Positions 1-16,013 are shown, numbered from the stretch's first letter. The stretch is DNA of 64,000 nt from Eriocheir sinensis (GCF_024679095.1 NC_066535.1:4756274-4820273), one strand, 5' to 3'. Notes: generated by a model from the letters alone, not told the origin. Made by a program: numbers and translations.

Positions 1-12
1 CTCTCTCTCTCT

Positions 13-56
<44 letters not shown>
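1..56. repeat. (CT)n followed by (CA)n microsatellite
   Basis: Pure CT to about 13, then pure AC from 16 to 56. The tract is cut by the window edge. Confidence 0.97.
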
Positions 57-2275
<2,219 letters not shown>

Positions 2276-2600
2276 ATCTGAAGATATGAAGTAAAGACAT
2301 TCGAGTACGTAAGAAAGGAAGGGAAAGAAAAGCGTCGTTGTTTTGAGAAAAGTAGAGAGAAATGTAACTTGAATTTCTTTATTATTATTCTTGAAAATGT
2401 GAAGTAAAACAATTCGAGTACATAAGAAAGGAAGGAAAAGGAAAGCGTCGTTCTTTTGAGAAAAGTAGAGAGAAATATAACTTGAATTTCTTTATTATTA
2501 TTCTTGAAAATGTGAAGCAAAAACATTCGAGTACGTAAGAAATTAGGGGGAAAAAAAGTGTCGTTGTTAGAAATGTAGAGAAAAACATAACCTGAATTAT
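2276..2600. repeat. 113-bp tandem repeat, about 3 copies
   Basis: The block containing ATTCGAGTACGTAAGAAA recurs at about 2299, 2412 and 2525. Each copy carries AAAGCGTCGTT, GAGAAAAGTAGAGAGAAA and an ATT-rich end. The third copy is the most diverged. Confidence 0.88.
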
Positions 2601-2744
2601 TATTGTTATTACCATTATCATCATCATCATCATCCGGACGCCAGTAGCTATATATATTTACCCTTCCCGTGCAACACTCCTCTGGGAATAGAAGTGAAGG
2701 ATGAAAGCGAACGAGGAAAAGGTCGGTAGATATGAGAGCTTATG

Positions 2745-2750
<6 letters not shown>

Positions 2751-2797
<47 letters not shown>
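2751..2797. repeat. (GA)n microsatellite
   Basis: 47 bp of pure GA. Confidence 0.97.
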
Positions 2798-2799
<2 letters not shown>

Positions 2800-3027
2800 A
2801 CAAAGGAAAGCTGGAGTTGTAAGTTGGAGGAGAAGAAAAGAAAAAAAGTAGTATTAGTAAAAAGCGTGACTCCAGCGGCAGTACCTCAGTGTTTATCTAC
2901 CTGTGCACTCCCGTAATTACCTGCGCCGCTAATTAACACACGACTCACCTGGGAAGCACGAGACAGGTTTCCGTTTCCCTGACACTCGTCTCGTCGCTCC
3001 CTCTCTGGATAATTTCGTCTCTCCATT

Positions 3028-3262
3028 CTCACTCACTCACTCACTCACTCACTCACTCACTCGCTCATTCACTCACTCACTCACTTACTCACTCACTCAC
3101 TCACTCACTCACACTCGCTCTCTCACTCACTCACTCACACTCGCTCTCTCACACTCACTCACTCACTCACTCACACTCGCTCACTCACACTCGCTCACTC
3201 ACACTCGCTCACTCACACTCGCTCATTCACTCACTTACTCACTCATCCACTCACTCACTCAG
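3028..3262. repeat. (CTCA)n tetranucleotide array with CTCACACTCG variants
   Basis: About 235 bp of ACTC/CTCA units. In the middle a longer unit, CTCACACTCGCT, is itself tandemly repeated. Confidence 0.95.
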
Positions 3263-3774
3263 ACACTTACTGTATCTAAGACCTATGTTGATTTAAGTTC
3301 TATCTAAGTCCTCTAATTATACCCAAATTTCTATTCATTAGCGATCTAATTATACTTCAGCTCTATGTAATTGCTCTATTTATACCTAAGTCCTTCAAAT
3401 ATCAGTAACGCAACAAAAAAAAAACATTCATTATCAATCTATCTTTCTATCTATCTCTATCCTATCTCTATCCTATGGCGGCTGATGCATAAGGATTTTT
3501 TTGAGTGGGTCAGACGAGAGGAGAAAAGAAGAGGATATGGAGGAGTCTTTGTGTATTGTAGAGCACAAGAGGTGGAGGCATTTTCTGTATAACCCGAGGG
3601 CCCAGTCCGAAGCTTTCTCTCCAATCCCACAAAAATAAATACTTGCATCATACGGCTTCAAAAGATGGGCCGGATTTAAGAGGACTTCCAAAGGTTACGA
3701 AATACGGCTATGATGGTGCTGAACGAGGATATTAAAGTTGCTGGTTTATCCTGGAATTGATTCATTTATCGTTT
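3263..3774. other. No gene seen
   Basis: AT-rich with short TATC runs at about 3437-3475. The open frames here are short and lack any recognisable protein. Confidence 0.6.
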
Positions 3775-4105
3775 ACTCGTAAGTGCGAGGATTCATTATG
3801 GAGATTTGTATGAGTGGGCAGGAGGGTGAATAGGAGCGTTGTGACGAAGCGTAGGTGTATGTAGGTGGGTGGGATGGCCAAGAAGTGTTAGTTTGAGGGT
3901 TTGTTATAGAGATTTGATGCGTGGGCAGGAGGGTAAATAAGAGCGTAGTGACGAAGCGTAGGTGTATGTCGGTGGGTGGGATGGCCAAGAAGTGTTAGTG
4001 CGAGGGTTTGTTAAAGAGATTTGTATGAGTGGGAAGAAGGGTGGATTAGATGAGCGTGTGACACCAGAGCGTAGGTGCGTATAGGTGGGTGGGAGTCCCG
4101 TGAGT
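3775..4105. repeat. 107-bp tandem repeat, about 3 copies
   Basis: The landmark GGGCAGGAGGG recurs at 3816 and 3923, with GGGAAGAAGGG at 4031. Each is followed by a GTGACGAAGCGTAGGTG-like segment and GGTGGGTGGGA. Confidence 0.88.
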
Positions 4106-4962
4106 GCATGAATAAATGGAATTGATATGAAGGAATAGGTTTTAATAATAGTGTGAGTTCGAGTCTCCGCCCGTACACTGTTTATATGAGCCTCGAGAAT
4201 AACAAGCCTCTCTCTTTTCCCTCAAGTGGAGAGCATCGACCAATTCACAAGTGACCCACATCTCCACTTCAGCAATTCAGGTTCTATCGAGTGGATGCTA
4301 GTTGCTGGGTTGTGGACGGTGGAGCCTCCTTTCGATATTATTGTGAACAGAGTACGAGTTTGGTTGGTGGAATGCCTAATGGTTGTATAATAGTTTGGTC
4401 TTGGTGGGCTGCCGCGGGGAATAATACGTGTGTGAGTGTCTATGTTTGTGTGTGGGGGGGGATGAGAGGGGGGGGGGGAGGAGTGTGTGCGTGTGGGATA
4501 CCTGTAGGCGGTGCGTCACATAGAGAGCGTGGCAGAGCAGCGTAGGAAGCGAATAAAATGGAACTAATGTCACCAGGATACGTTCGTTCCGCCTCTTCCA
4601 CCTTCACATTTTCCATTGTTTTTCCTTCATAAGCTCTGCCCGTCCCCACGCACGACCTCTGACCTTCCCTCATCCGTGACCCCTTCAGCAGCATCGTATG
4701 TCCGTGACCCCTGACCTTACTTGCCCGTGAGTGACCTAGCGTGACCCCTGACCTTTCCTAATCATTTTACGTGTGCGTTTAAAAAGTAAACAGGTGCTCG
4801 GAATAGTTGGCGCAAAGAAGCAAACACAACATGGAGATGGAAAAAATGAGTGTGTTATGGATCATGAGAGAGAGAGAGAGAGAGAGATGGATGCGGAGAA
4901 AAAAACAAAGACTTGGGTAGTGGGTGAAAGAAAATAGAAAATGTATAGGTATCGGCAGAAGC

Positions 4963-4994
<32 letters not shown>

Positions 4995-5235
4995 CAAAGA
5001 ACCATAGACAGGAAGGAAGAAAATCGAGACATGAGAGAAATAAATAAAAGTAAAAGATATGTATTGGTATAGGGAAGAGCAAGAGAGATGTATCGGAGGG
5101 AAGGAGAAGAACCTTTAAATCACTGTAGCCTTTGTGTAGGGATTGATTTATGACCACTTACTATAATTCTTCATGCCCTTCAATTCCCTCTCAACGGCCC
5201 TCCTCCATCCAGACCCCTCGCTCTTACCTGTCTTC

Positions 5236-5238
<3 letters not shown>
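4106..5238. other. No gene seen; short (GA)n at 4866-4887 and 4963-4989
   Basis: Mixed sequence with a G-run tract at 4450-4480 and a small repeat of GTGACCCCTGACC at about 4700-4755. No frame resembles a protein. Confidence 0.65.
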
Positions 5239-5291
<53 letters not shown>

Positions 5292-5361
5292 TTGTCTTAC
5301 CAATAGCAGAAGCTGATTTAATTGCGGATCGGTAGTAGTAGTAGTAGTAGTAGTAGTGGTT
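5239..5361. repeat. (TC)n at 5239-5284 and (GTA)n at 5331-5361
   Basis: Two pure short arrays 46 bp apart. Confidence 0.95.
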
Positions 5362-6130
5362 GTGGTCGTAGTTGACGTAGGCGGTGTAGTATTAGTGGTA
5401 GGATAAGTAAAAACATTGATATGAAGAGAAATAAGAGCAGTAATAGTAATAGTAATTGTAGTCCCGTTAGAAAAACAGAAAATGTTCAACCTGATTCATG
5501 TACAAGTATAATGCCACATAATCCGACGGGCGGTATGTTTCTCATGAAAATTAATACCCTGTTGAGAGTTTTCCCGGAAATAAGCTGACAGGTGAAGATA
5601 AAATCGACACAAAAGCTAATTGCCGCGTGAGGTAATCCCGAGTTTGAAAAGTGGTGACGGACGAAACAACAACCAAAAAATGGCTTAAAAGACAAAAAGC
5701 TCTAGTGGCAGTCTGCATCAATAATCTTTTCATCTGTGAGGCTTATTAATGCCGCTGAGCTAATTAACGGAGCTTCGTGTGTTCTGATGACGTGTCGGAT
5801 GAAAACATAAAAAAGTATTCGCCTGCGCCACCAACGAAATGGGCAGAACAACGTGCAGGGCCCACAAGATACTAAAAGAAATATATATAAGGAAAAGAGT
5901 TAGGCGTATCAGTAATTAACCCTTCGTCCGTTTTTCTCATTCTTTGCTATTTTTTTTTTATTTATATATTTCGAGATATTAAATTTTATGTAGTCTAATT
6001 TTTTTTCTATGACTAATTGTATTTTTTTTCCTTCTTCAGGTAAATGTTCCTCGAAGCTGCTGAGCTGCTGCTGCCGTTCGTCCGTTCGCCTGTTCGTATG
6101 TATATATGTATGCCTGTCTTTGTATGAATG
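5362..6130. other. No gene seen
   Basis: Mixed AT-rich sequence without repeats of note and without a convincing frame. Confidence 0.6.
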
Positions 6131-6249
6131 TGCGTATGTGTGGGTGTGGGTGTGTGTTTGTGTGTGTGTGTGTGTTTTGTGTGTTCGTATTTACGCACCT
6201 GCAATTATTCGTTGGGTGTTCACACTCACTTAACTAAGGCAATGATGCA

Positions 6250-6311
<62 letters not shown>
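6131..6311. repeat. Two (GT)n arrays
   Basis: An interrupted GT tract at about 6131-6185 and a pure one at 6251-6310. Confidence 0.95.
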
Positions 6312-6559
6312 GTAGAGAGCTTTAAAGATGAGTGAACACCGAGAATCTTCACTTCTGCTACTACTACTATTACTACCACTACTTCCATTTTTATTATCAT
6401 TATTATCTTCACCAGCGTCATCCTCCCCAACACCCTCATCATACTCCACCAAATAAATAAATCCAGAACACGGCTTTGGAATGTACGTTTGCCTGATGAC
6501 GCCACCTGTCAAGTTTTCCTCTGCAATATCCGGTCGATTGCCAGACTGCCACGCCCACC

Positions 6560-7185
6560 CACCCACCACCACCACTATCACCACCACCACCAACACCGCC
6601 CAACCATCACTACCAACACCACCCACACTCTCGTTCGCCTCCCACCACCTTCAGCTCCGCACAACACCTCCTACCAGCCCTTTACATGACCCATCACCAT
6701 TTCCACCCACTCCTTTGTCTCTCCAACCACTTCGAACCACTTCCCAACACAACCACCAACACCACCCAACCACCAACACCAACACCACAGTCTCGTACGG
6801 CTCCCACCACCTTCAACTCCGTACAACACCTCCTACCAGCCCTTTATATGACCCATCACCATTTCCACCCACTCCTTTGTCTCTCCAACCACTTCAAACT
6901 TCTTCCCAACACAACCACAACCAACACCAACAACACCCACACACTCTTGTACGCCTCCCTCCACCCTCAACTCCTCCCAACACCTCCCACCAGCACTTAC
7001 ACCAACCACCACCATCACCACCCATTCCAGTACGTCTTTTCCACCACTTCGAACCCCGCCAACCCAAAACCACCACCACCACCATCCTACCCTGCCTCAG
7101 CCTCACACTCACCCCCCAACACGGACACACCCCCAACCACGCCCTCCTCGCTGTCCCCTCCTGCCACGCCCTCGCCATCCCTTGG
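6560..7185. repeat. CCA-rich tract with 162-bp tandem duplication
   Basis: The segment starting CCCACCACCTTC at 6641 recurs at 6803 (period 162 bp, 54 codons) with few changes. A third, degraded copy starts near 6960. Because the period is divisible by 3, two frames stay open and give Pro/Thr/His-rich peptides of 253 and 295 codons. The composition is pure CCA/ACC drift, so I do not call a gene. Confidence 0.85.
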
Positions 7186-7309
7186 GACCTGGAGAGAGAG
7201 AGAGAGAGAGGAGAGGAGAGGGGAGGAGAGGAGAGGAAATGAAGCTGCCTTTGGAATCCTTCAGAAACAAAAGATAATCACCTTTGAAGACTTAATTAAG
7301 ACGAAAAAG

Positions 7310-7342
<33 letters not shown>

Positions 7343-7345
7343 CAT
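7186..7345. repeat. (GA)n and GGAGA tracts
   Basis: GAGAGA at 7191-7211, GGAGA units to about 7240, and (GA)n at 7313-7340. Confidence 0.93.
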
Positions 7346-7867
7346 ACACACATATCAAAGAGAGAAAAAAACGTTTACGTGTCTTGGAAACTTAGCGCAA
7401 GAGATGAAAGAGACTCGTGTTTTGACAGCTCGACGGTGGACGCAAAACACAACACAATGGGCGGCAAGGCAGAGGAGGGAGTCGAAGGGGAAAACAAAGG
7501 AAGTGAAGCTAAGGAAGGGAGTGGGTGCAGCGTTAGAAATGTGATCTTCCAGTATTGTGACGTGACGGAGTAAGCAGTTGATAGGTGAGGGCATTCGTGT
7601 GCAGTCAGATTGGTTGAGTTTCAGTTCAGGACAGACGCGCAATAATGTGACACAGACAGACCAACACGAGCCGAAGTTTTTACTGTTGCTGTCGCCGATG
7701 TTGTTTTATATTTTTGCTGGTGCTGTTTTCTCCTTGACATGTTTGCAAGCGCCGAACAACAAAGGCTGTTTTTCTACTGTTTTGAAACCTGCCTGATTCT
7801 TATTGATGGCCTTTTAACGGCGTGGAGAGAAAGCGAGAACAGCTGTGTGTGTATGTAGGTGTGTGAA

Positions 7868-7868
<1 letters not shown>
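7346..7868. other. No gene seen
   Basis: Mixed sequence. The end of a CCA-tract-derived frame runs through to about 7573 without recognisable protein. Confidence 0.6.
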
Positions 7869-7910
<42 letters not shown>

Positions 7911-7962
7911 GACCGACCAACCGACCGACCAACCGACCGACAGACCGACCGACCGACCGACC

Positions 7963-7996
<34 letters not shown>

Positions 7997-8008
7997 TAGA
8001 CAGACAGA
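7869..8008. repeat. (GA)n then (CCGA)n/(CAGA)n compound microsatellite
   Basis: GA to about 7906, then ACCGACCGACCA variants, then pure GACA to about 8006: three related unit types in series. Confidence 0.96.
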
Positions 8009-8307
8009 GGGGGGAGCAGGACAGGCGGGATGATGGTCGGGAGAAAACCTCTGGCCTTCCAAAACGCCGAAGAAAGGAAAAAGAGAAGAGAAATGGGGCC
8101 CGAAAGTGGAGGATTTCACGGGATTATGATATATACGTTTTCCCTTCCCTTCAAATTTCCTGTGAGAGATAGAGATGGAGATAGAAAAGGAGATAGAGCG
8201 TATATCCATTTGTTCTGCAGCGTAAATCCCGAGAGAGAGAGAGAGTAGCGGTGGGATGCCTAACGAAGCTTAAACGTAACCTCCTCTTTCACCGCTGAAT
8301 ATGAAAA

Positions 8308-8313
8308 GGTAGG

Positions 8314-8375
<62 letters not shown>

Positions 8376-8376
8376 A
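8308..8376. repeat. (GT)n with short (TA)n end
   Basis: Pure GT from 8308 to 8367, then TATATATA. Confidence 0.96.
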
Positions 8377-8977
8377 TGTCATACTGCTGACTATGTATAT
8401 CAAAGCGACTATCTACTCCTACAAGTGACTCCGGGAAGTGGGTTGTTTGCGCCTGTTTGTGATATGGAGAAGCTGCGGGTGAGAGAAGGAAGAGCAGAGG
8501 TACTTGTGGACGAAACTTGCATTGAGGGACTATTGGTTTACTGGCGGAGTTGTCAGTAGTTGTGGGGGGAAGTTGTGGGCTGTTAAGAGGTAGAAGAGAT
8601 GGGACTGTCCATAAGAGGCAATTACTGGGAATACTTGGTGACACCGTTCAGTGATATCAGTAATGGTTGAGCATCTGATAGGTGGAACTGTTACGCCCAT
8701 ATTGCAAGCTCTCAATTTCCTAGGCGGGTATTGCATATAGATCAGTTAAAAATATACAAATAGCCATGCCACATTCTCTACCAGCCTCCCACAGACCACT
8801 TTTACGTGTTAATAGCTAAGGGAGAGCGTGGTATTCGTCGTGGGTATATTTACACGCGTGACTCAATGAAAGGAGACGACTTACCAATGATATGAGTCAG
8901 TGGTAGATTAAGTTAGTTGGTTATTATATAGTTGAGGATCTGTTGACGTAGGAGGTGCAGTTGGAGGGGCAATGAAG
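8377..8977. other. No gene seen
   Basis: Unique-looking mixed sequence with no frame or splice pair that I can support. Confidence 0.55.
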
Positions 8978-9060
8978 TTTTTTTTTTTCCAACTAAGGAG
9001 ACAGTTCAAGGGCGTAAAAAAAAATAATAATAATGAAAAAAAAGCCCGTTACTTACTGCT
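8978..9060 (-). mobile_element. Solo 3' end of a non-LTR retrotransposon (5'-truncated)
   Basis: The sequence CTAAGGAGACAGTTCAAGGG, then an A-rich run and AAAAGCCCGTTACTTACTG, matches the 3' untranslated end of the LINE at 44388-45331 and its inverted partner. Flanking T-runs are the complement of the poly-A tail, which gives minus orientation. About 80 bp survive. Confidence 0.8.
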
Positions 9061-9589
9061 TGCTTACTTACTGTTTATGAGTGAGTGAATGACTAAACTT
9101 TGGAGTGTTTGCTAGAAGACTTTGGTGATAATAGGAAAGGAGGAGACGGGGTTAAGGGTAAGATTAAGATACAACCAATAGCGAAACGAAATTGTCTGAA
9201 AGATGCCGCAGCTGTAGTAATAGATGAAGCCAAAATGAAGTTATCGATTAAGTTACAAAAGGGGTGTAGGATTGGATGTTCCAGTAGAGAAGTAAGATTG
9301 ATGTCGAATAAAAGTGAGTGGGTCTGTGAGTGAATATGATCGGAGTGCCAGTAAGAGAAGCCGTCAGCAAGATGGAAACCACGAGTGATATATATTTTTT
9401 TCCTTGACTTGTATAATAAATATGTATCCTCCGACACTTTCCCGCCTCTGAGAATTTCACTTAAAGTTTCGCTCATGACACTAACGCAGCTTTGAGGAAC
9501 GCGACGGAGGAGAGTGAAAAATGGCCGGGAGGGAAGACAAAATGGAAATTATAGGACTACTGGGCATCAGGTGTGCGTTAGGAAAAGGG

Positions 9590-10015
9590 GGAAAGGAGGG
9601 GAGAGAGCGGGGGCTACTCTACAATAAAATGCCGGAAAAAAGTAACGTAAGAATGTTTTTTAGCGACGTGAGACAAAATATAATGAGGGTGAGTGTTGGA
9701 GAGGTGAGAGGGAGGGGGAGAGGGCCAACAAGGGGGGATGGGGCACTCTACAAAATGTCAAAATCTAAAAAAAAATAAAAAGTAAAGTATGAATAAAACT
9801 GCCATCGTGAGACAAAAAATAATGTGGGTGTATGCTGGAGAGGGGGAGGAGGGAGGAGGAGAGGACCGACGTGTGTGTGGGGGGGGGGGGGTCACTATAC
9901 TATAAAACGCCGAAATCTAAAAAGAAAAAATAACTAAATAAAGGATGAATAAAACTTTGCCAACGTGAGACAAAAATAATGCGGGTCGATAGTTGCCGGA
10001 AATTGGAGGCATCGA
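9590..10015. repeat. About 140-155-bp degenerate tandem repeat, 3 copies
   Basis: GAGACAAAA(A)TAATG.GGGT recurs at about 9670, 9811 and 9966. Each is followed by GGAGAG-rich DNA and CTATAAAA.GCCGAAATCTAAA. A G-run lies at 9880-9893. Confidence 0.78.
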
Positions 10016-10049
10016 GTTCGGCATAAATTTGGTGAGAGACAATTTAGCT

Positions 10050-11225
10050 CTTTCAATTTTACTCGTCCATTCACTTATTTTGTCCTGGTTTCATATCCCT
10101 TGACCTTTCTCCCTCCTCTTCTTCTTTCTCGCTTCTTCTCTTCTTTCCAATATTCTTCCCGTTCTGAACACCTCGATGCTTATATTCCTTTCTTCCTTTG
10201 TTTTCTTGAATTTTATCTTTTCTACTTCTTTTTCGTGTTCTTGTTCTAGTCATTTTCGTGGTTCTTGTTCTTCTTGCTTCTGTTCTTCTTCTTCTTCTTC
10301 TTCTTCTTCTTCTTTCGTCAACTCTGTGTATTTTTCTCTTCGCATAGCTCTTTTTCTCTTTTCCTCTCTCTTCCAAACATTTTTCCATTCCACCTCCCTG
10401 TTTTATATTCCTTCCTTTCCCGACTATTTACTCTTTTTCTTTCCACATCTTTATTCTTCTAGTGTCATCTCTTCCTGCATCATTATTTTTTTCCCTTCCA
10501 CATCCCCATCTCTCCTTCTTTCTTAGCTCCTGGCATCCACAATCCCATCCCTTCCCTTTTGTATTTTGTTTTCTCTTTTGTTTGCGGCCTCCCTTCGTCT
10601 ATTTTTATACCTCAATCCCTTGTTTTTCTCTTATATTCTATCCCCCGCTCACTCATTATTTTTCTGTTGCTCTTATTATCCTCTTTATTCTCTTCGTCTG
10701 TTCTTTACGTCATGTTCTCCGGGTCTCTTCCTTTCCTTCTTCTTTCATCCAGTTCTCGTGTGTTTTTCCTCACATCCTTAATTCCTTCCCTTTTCCTACT
10801 TCTCTTTTTTCCTCTCCTTCACGTCCCTTCTTCGTATCCTTCTTTTTCTTTGCATTCTTCATTTCCCTTGTCCCTGCTCTCCTCTTAATAATAATCTCCG
10901 CCCATTCTTCGTATCCCTCTTTTTCTTTGCATTCTTTCTCTCTCTTTTTACTCGCTTACTCCTTTTATCTCCATTATCCTTCGTCCACTCTTTGCATCAT
11001 TTCTTTCTCTTTTGTTCCCCTCTTTATCCTGAATCTTCATCCATTCTTTGCATCTCTCTTTCTCTTTGAAGTCTCTCTCTCCTTTTACTCGTATATTTTC
11101 TTTCGTTCCCCCTTCCTCATTCCACTCTTCACATTCCTTCTTCTCCTCGCTTATGTTTCCCTCTTCTTGCTTTTGCCATTCTTCTCATCCTTTTATTTTC
11201 TTTGCATTCTTTCTAACTTTCTAAC
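10050..11225. other. Pyrimidine-rich (CTT-type) sequence, no gene
   Basis: Almost continuous C/T-rich DNA, including (TTC)n at about 10284-10313 and repeated TCTTTTTCTTTGCATTCTT phrases at 10840-11080. It has few stops, so long Ser/Phe/Leu frames appear. Their composition is that of the repeat. Confidence 0.85.
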
Positions 11226-13552
11226 TCAAATATACTCCTTTCTTTCTCAAATATACTCCTTTCTTTCTCAAATATACTCAAATATACTCAAATATACTAC
11301 TTTCTTTCTCAAATATACTCCTTTCTTTCTCAAATATACTCAAATATACTCAAATATACTACTTTCTTTCTCAAATATACTCCTTTCTTTCTCAAATATA
11401 CTCAAATATACTCAAATATACTACTTTCTTTCTCAAATATACTCCTTTCTTTCTCAAATATACTCAAATATACTCAAATATACTACTTTCTTTCTCAAAT
11501 ATACTACTTTCTTTCTCAAATATACTCCTTTCTTTCTCAAATATACTCAAATATACTCAAATATACTCCTTTCTTTCTCAAATATACTCAAATATACTCC
11601 TTTCTTTCTCAAATATACTCAAATATACTCCTTTCTTTCTCAAATATACTCAAATATACTCCTTTCTTTCTCAAATATACTCAAATATACTCCTTTCTTT
11701 CTCAAATATACTCAAATATACTCCTTTTTTTCTCAAATATACTCCTTTCTTTCTCAAGTATACTCAAATATACTCCTTTTTTTCTCAAATATACTCCTTT
11801 CTTTCTCAAATATACTCAAATATACTCCTTTCTTTCTCAAATATACTCAAATATACTCCTTTCTTTCTCAAATATACTCAAATATACTCAAATATACTCC
11901 TTTCTTTCTCAAATATACTCAAATATACTCCTTTCTTTCTCAAATATACTCAAATATACTCAAATATACTCCTTTCTTTCTCAAATATACTCCTTTCTTT
12001 CTCAAATATACTCAAATATACTCCTTTTTTTCTCAAATATACTCCTTTCTTTCTCAAGTATACTCCTTTCTTTCTCAAATATACTCCTTTCTTTCTCAAA
12101 TATACTCCTTTCTTTCTCAAGTATACTCCTTTCTTTATCAAATATACTCCTTTCTTTCTCAAATATACTCAAATATACTCAAATATACTACTTTCTTTCT
12201 CAAATATACTCAAATATACTACTTTCTTTCTCAAATATACTCCTTTCTTTCTCAAATATACTCAAATATACTCCTTTTTTTCTCAAATATACTCCTTTCT
12301 TTCTCAAATATACTCCTTTCTTTCTCAAATATACTCAAATATACTCCTTTCTTTCTCAAATATACTCCTTTCTTTCTCAAGTATACTCAAATATACTCAA
12401 ATATACTCCTTTCTTTCTCAAATATACTCAAATATACTCCTTTTTTTCTCAAATATACTCCTTTCTTTCTCAAATATACTCCTTTCTTTCTCAAATATAC
12501 TCCTTTCTTTCTCAAATATACTCCTTTCTTTCTCAAATATACTCCTTTCTTTCTCAAATATACTCAAATATACTCCTTTCTTTCTCAAATATACTCCTTT
12601 CTTTCTCAAATATACTCAAATATACTCCTTTCTTTCTCAAATATACTCCTTTCTTTCTCAAATATACTCAAATATACTCCTTTCTTTCTCAAATATACTC
12701 CTTTCTTTCTCAAATATACTCAAATATACTCCTTTCTTTCTCAAATATACTCCTTTCTTTCTCAAATATACTCAAATATACTCCTTTCTTTCTCAAATAT
12801 ACTCAAATATACTCCTTTCTTTCTCAAATATACTCCTTTCTTTCTCAAATATACTCAAATATACTCCTTTCTTTCTCAAATATACTCCTTTCTTTCTCAA
12901 ATATACTCCTTTCTTTCTCAAATATACTCAAATATACTCCTTTCTTTCTCAAATATACTCCTTTCTCTCAAATATACTCAAATATACTCAAATATACTCC
13001 TTTCTTTCTCAAATATACTCTTTTCTTTCTCAAATATACTCAAATATACTCCTTTCTTTCTCAAATATACTCAAATATACTCCTTTCTTTCTCAAATATA
13101 CTCAAATATACTCCTTTCTTTCTCAAATATACTCAAATATACTCCTTTCTTTCTCAAATATACTCCTTTCTTTCTCAAGTATACTCAAATATACTCCTTT
13201 CTTTCTCAAATATACTCCTTTCTTTCTCAAATATACTCAAATATACTCCTTTCTTTCTCAAATATACTCAAATATACTCCTTTCTTTCTCAAATATACTC
13301 CTTTCTTTCTCAAATATACTCAAATATACTCCTTTCTTTCTCAAATATACTCAAATATACTCCTTTCTTTCTCAAATATACTCAAATATACTCCTTTCTT
13401 TCTCAAATATACTCAAATATACTTCTTTCTTTCTCGAATATACTCAAATATACTCCTTTCTTTCTCAAATATACTCCTTTCTTTCTCAAATATACTCAAA
13501 TATACTCCTTTCTTTCTCAAATATACTCAAATATACTCAAATATACTCCTTT
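11226..13552. repeat. 2.3-kb minisatellite of 21-bp and 10-bp units
   Basis: Two units alternate: a 21-bp unit (TTTCTTTCTCAAATATACTCC) and a 10-bp unit (TCAAATATAC). They combine as 21, 31 or 41 bp in varied order, with occasional T or G variants. No plus frame has a stop within either unit, so a 1061-codon frame (10462-13647) crosses the whole array while cycling through YSFLSQI, NILLSFS and KYTPFFL. It has no intron signals or codon bias, so it is not called a gene. Confidence 0.97.
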
Positions 13553-14283
<731 letters not shown>

Positions 14284-14393
14284 CAACTTTCCCAATCATC
14301 TTTCTTTCCCATTCGTCTATACGCTTATCCTCTGAACGCCTTTTGCACAGGGCTATGGCATCGACTCTTGGAGTTATTTACTCGTAACTCCTC

Positions 14394-14665
14394 CCAAACC
14401 TTTCCCGGGGCAGACTTTTAACCCACGTAAAGATGTTCCCCGGAGAAAACCTTTATTTGTACTTAACTTCACTCCAACCCAACCTAACCGAACCGAACCT
14501 GACCGTCTTTTCATCTAAGGTTTGACACTGACTTTCTGCGTAACTCCTCCCAAACCTTTACCCTGCCAGACTTAACCCACGTAAAGATATTCCCCTTATT
14601 CGTACTTAATTTTACTCTGACCCAATTTAATCGAACCGAACTTAACCTGACCTGACCTGACCTGT
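14394..14665. repeat. 146-bp tandem duplication with AACCTAACCGAACC-type ends
   Basis: GTAACTCCTCCCAAACCTTT at 14394 recurs at 14540. Both copies continue through GCAGACTT..AACCCACGTAAAGAT and end in a CCAACCTAACCGAACCGAACC-like tract. Confidence 0.88.
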
Positions 14666-14760
14666 AAAGCGTATTGGATTGGATTGCCAGTCCCTGTGGT
14701 TCGATCGTCTGCCTGTCTACCTGTCTGTCTGTCGTGTATATTTTATTTAGTATAGGAATG

Positions 14761-14963
<203 letters not shown>

Positions 14964-15159
14964 AAAGAAATAGAAACCTTTGACATTAAACCTGATTCTT
15001 ATTTTTCACATACTACCTGCGATGAAAGAGAAGTATTTTTGCCTACGTTCATTTTCCTGTTGTTTTTTTCTTCCTTCTTTTCCTATGTCACTCCAGAAGA
15101 TAATTGGCCTGCCATTTTGTGTTACCTGTATTCTGAAAGGACACACCTGGTTTGGCTCC

Positions 15160-15160
<1 letters not shown>

Positions 15161-15250
<90 letters not shown>
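15161..15250. repeat. (TC)n microsatellite, 90 bp
   Basis: Uninterrupted TC. Confidence 0.98.
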
Positions 15251-15254
<4 letters not shown>

Positions 15255-16013
15255 CGTTATCACATTAATAGGCAAAAAAAAGAGAAAGAAAGGATTGGCT
15301 TGGCTTGGATCTCCTTTGTCCAGGTTGTGTGTGAGTGGAGGGAGCGAGGTAGTGAGAGCGAGGGAGGGAGGGAGGGAGGGAGTCTGATGCAATGTTTATG
15401 GGTTTCGAGATGAGTTATTGTGTAGCGAGTAGTGACGGCAGCTTGTTCCCTTTATTCTCTTCCTCCTCCTCCTCCTCCTTCCCCCCTGATGCCTCTCCGT
15501 CATTCAGGGCTGATAATAGAAGCTTCGTCTCCCTGAGTTACGACGTTCGCCCGCAGTCTGGTGAAGGAAAACGGGAATCTCTCAATGGTTATTAGAGTTA
15601 ACGAGAGCACGTGTCCCCTGAAGAAAGAGAAGACGGTGCAGGAGCGGAAACAGGAGCAGGAGCAGAGGAAGGAGTAAGAGTAGTAGTGAGAGCAGGAAGA
15701 GGAGGAAGAGGAAAAGCAAGAGCAGAAGGAGGAGGAATAGCAGGAGCAGGAGGAGCAATAGCAAGAGCAGGAAGAGGAGGAAGAAGAGCAGGGAGAGAAA
15801 AAGGAGGTTGTTCGAGGATATCCTAAACTTTATCATATCCCAATCAGACCCAAGATTCAGTAACTTCTAATAATCAGTAACTTAATGACCTAAGTTTCGA
15901 GCTCTTTCTTAATTGATTTTTTTGCCGTAAGGTGTCTGTCTGTTATCCACGATTTACCAACGAGTTCTTCCTTCTGTTGCCTTAATCTTACCTTCCTGTC
16001 CGTCTTTCTTCCC
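15251..16013. other. No gene; imperfect AGGAGC/AGAGGA tract at 15630-15800
   Basis: The purine tract gives open Glu/Gly/Ala-rich frames. The rest is mixed sequence. Confidence 0.75.

Noticed and set aside
4150..4180. B-box-like GTTCGAGTCTC (and TGGTTCGATCGTC at 14698)
   Set aside because: No A box or foldable arms around either site.
6481..7573. Pro/Thr/His-rich frames of 253 and 295 codons
   Set aside because: CCA-triplet tract with a 162-bp duplication. Two frames are open at once, and there is no signal peptide, domain or splice support.
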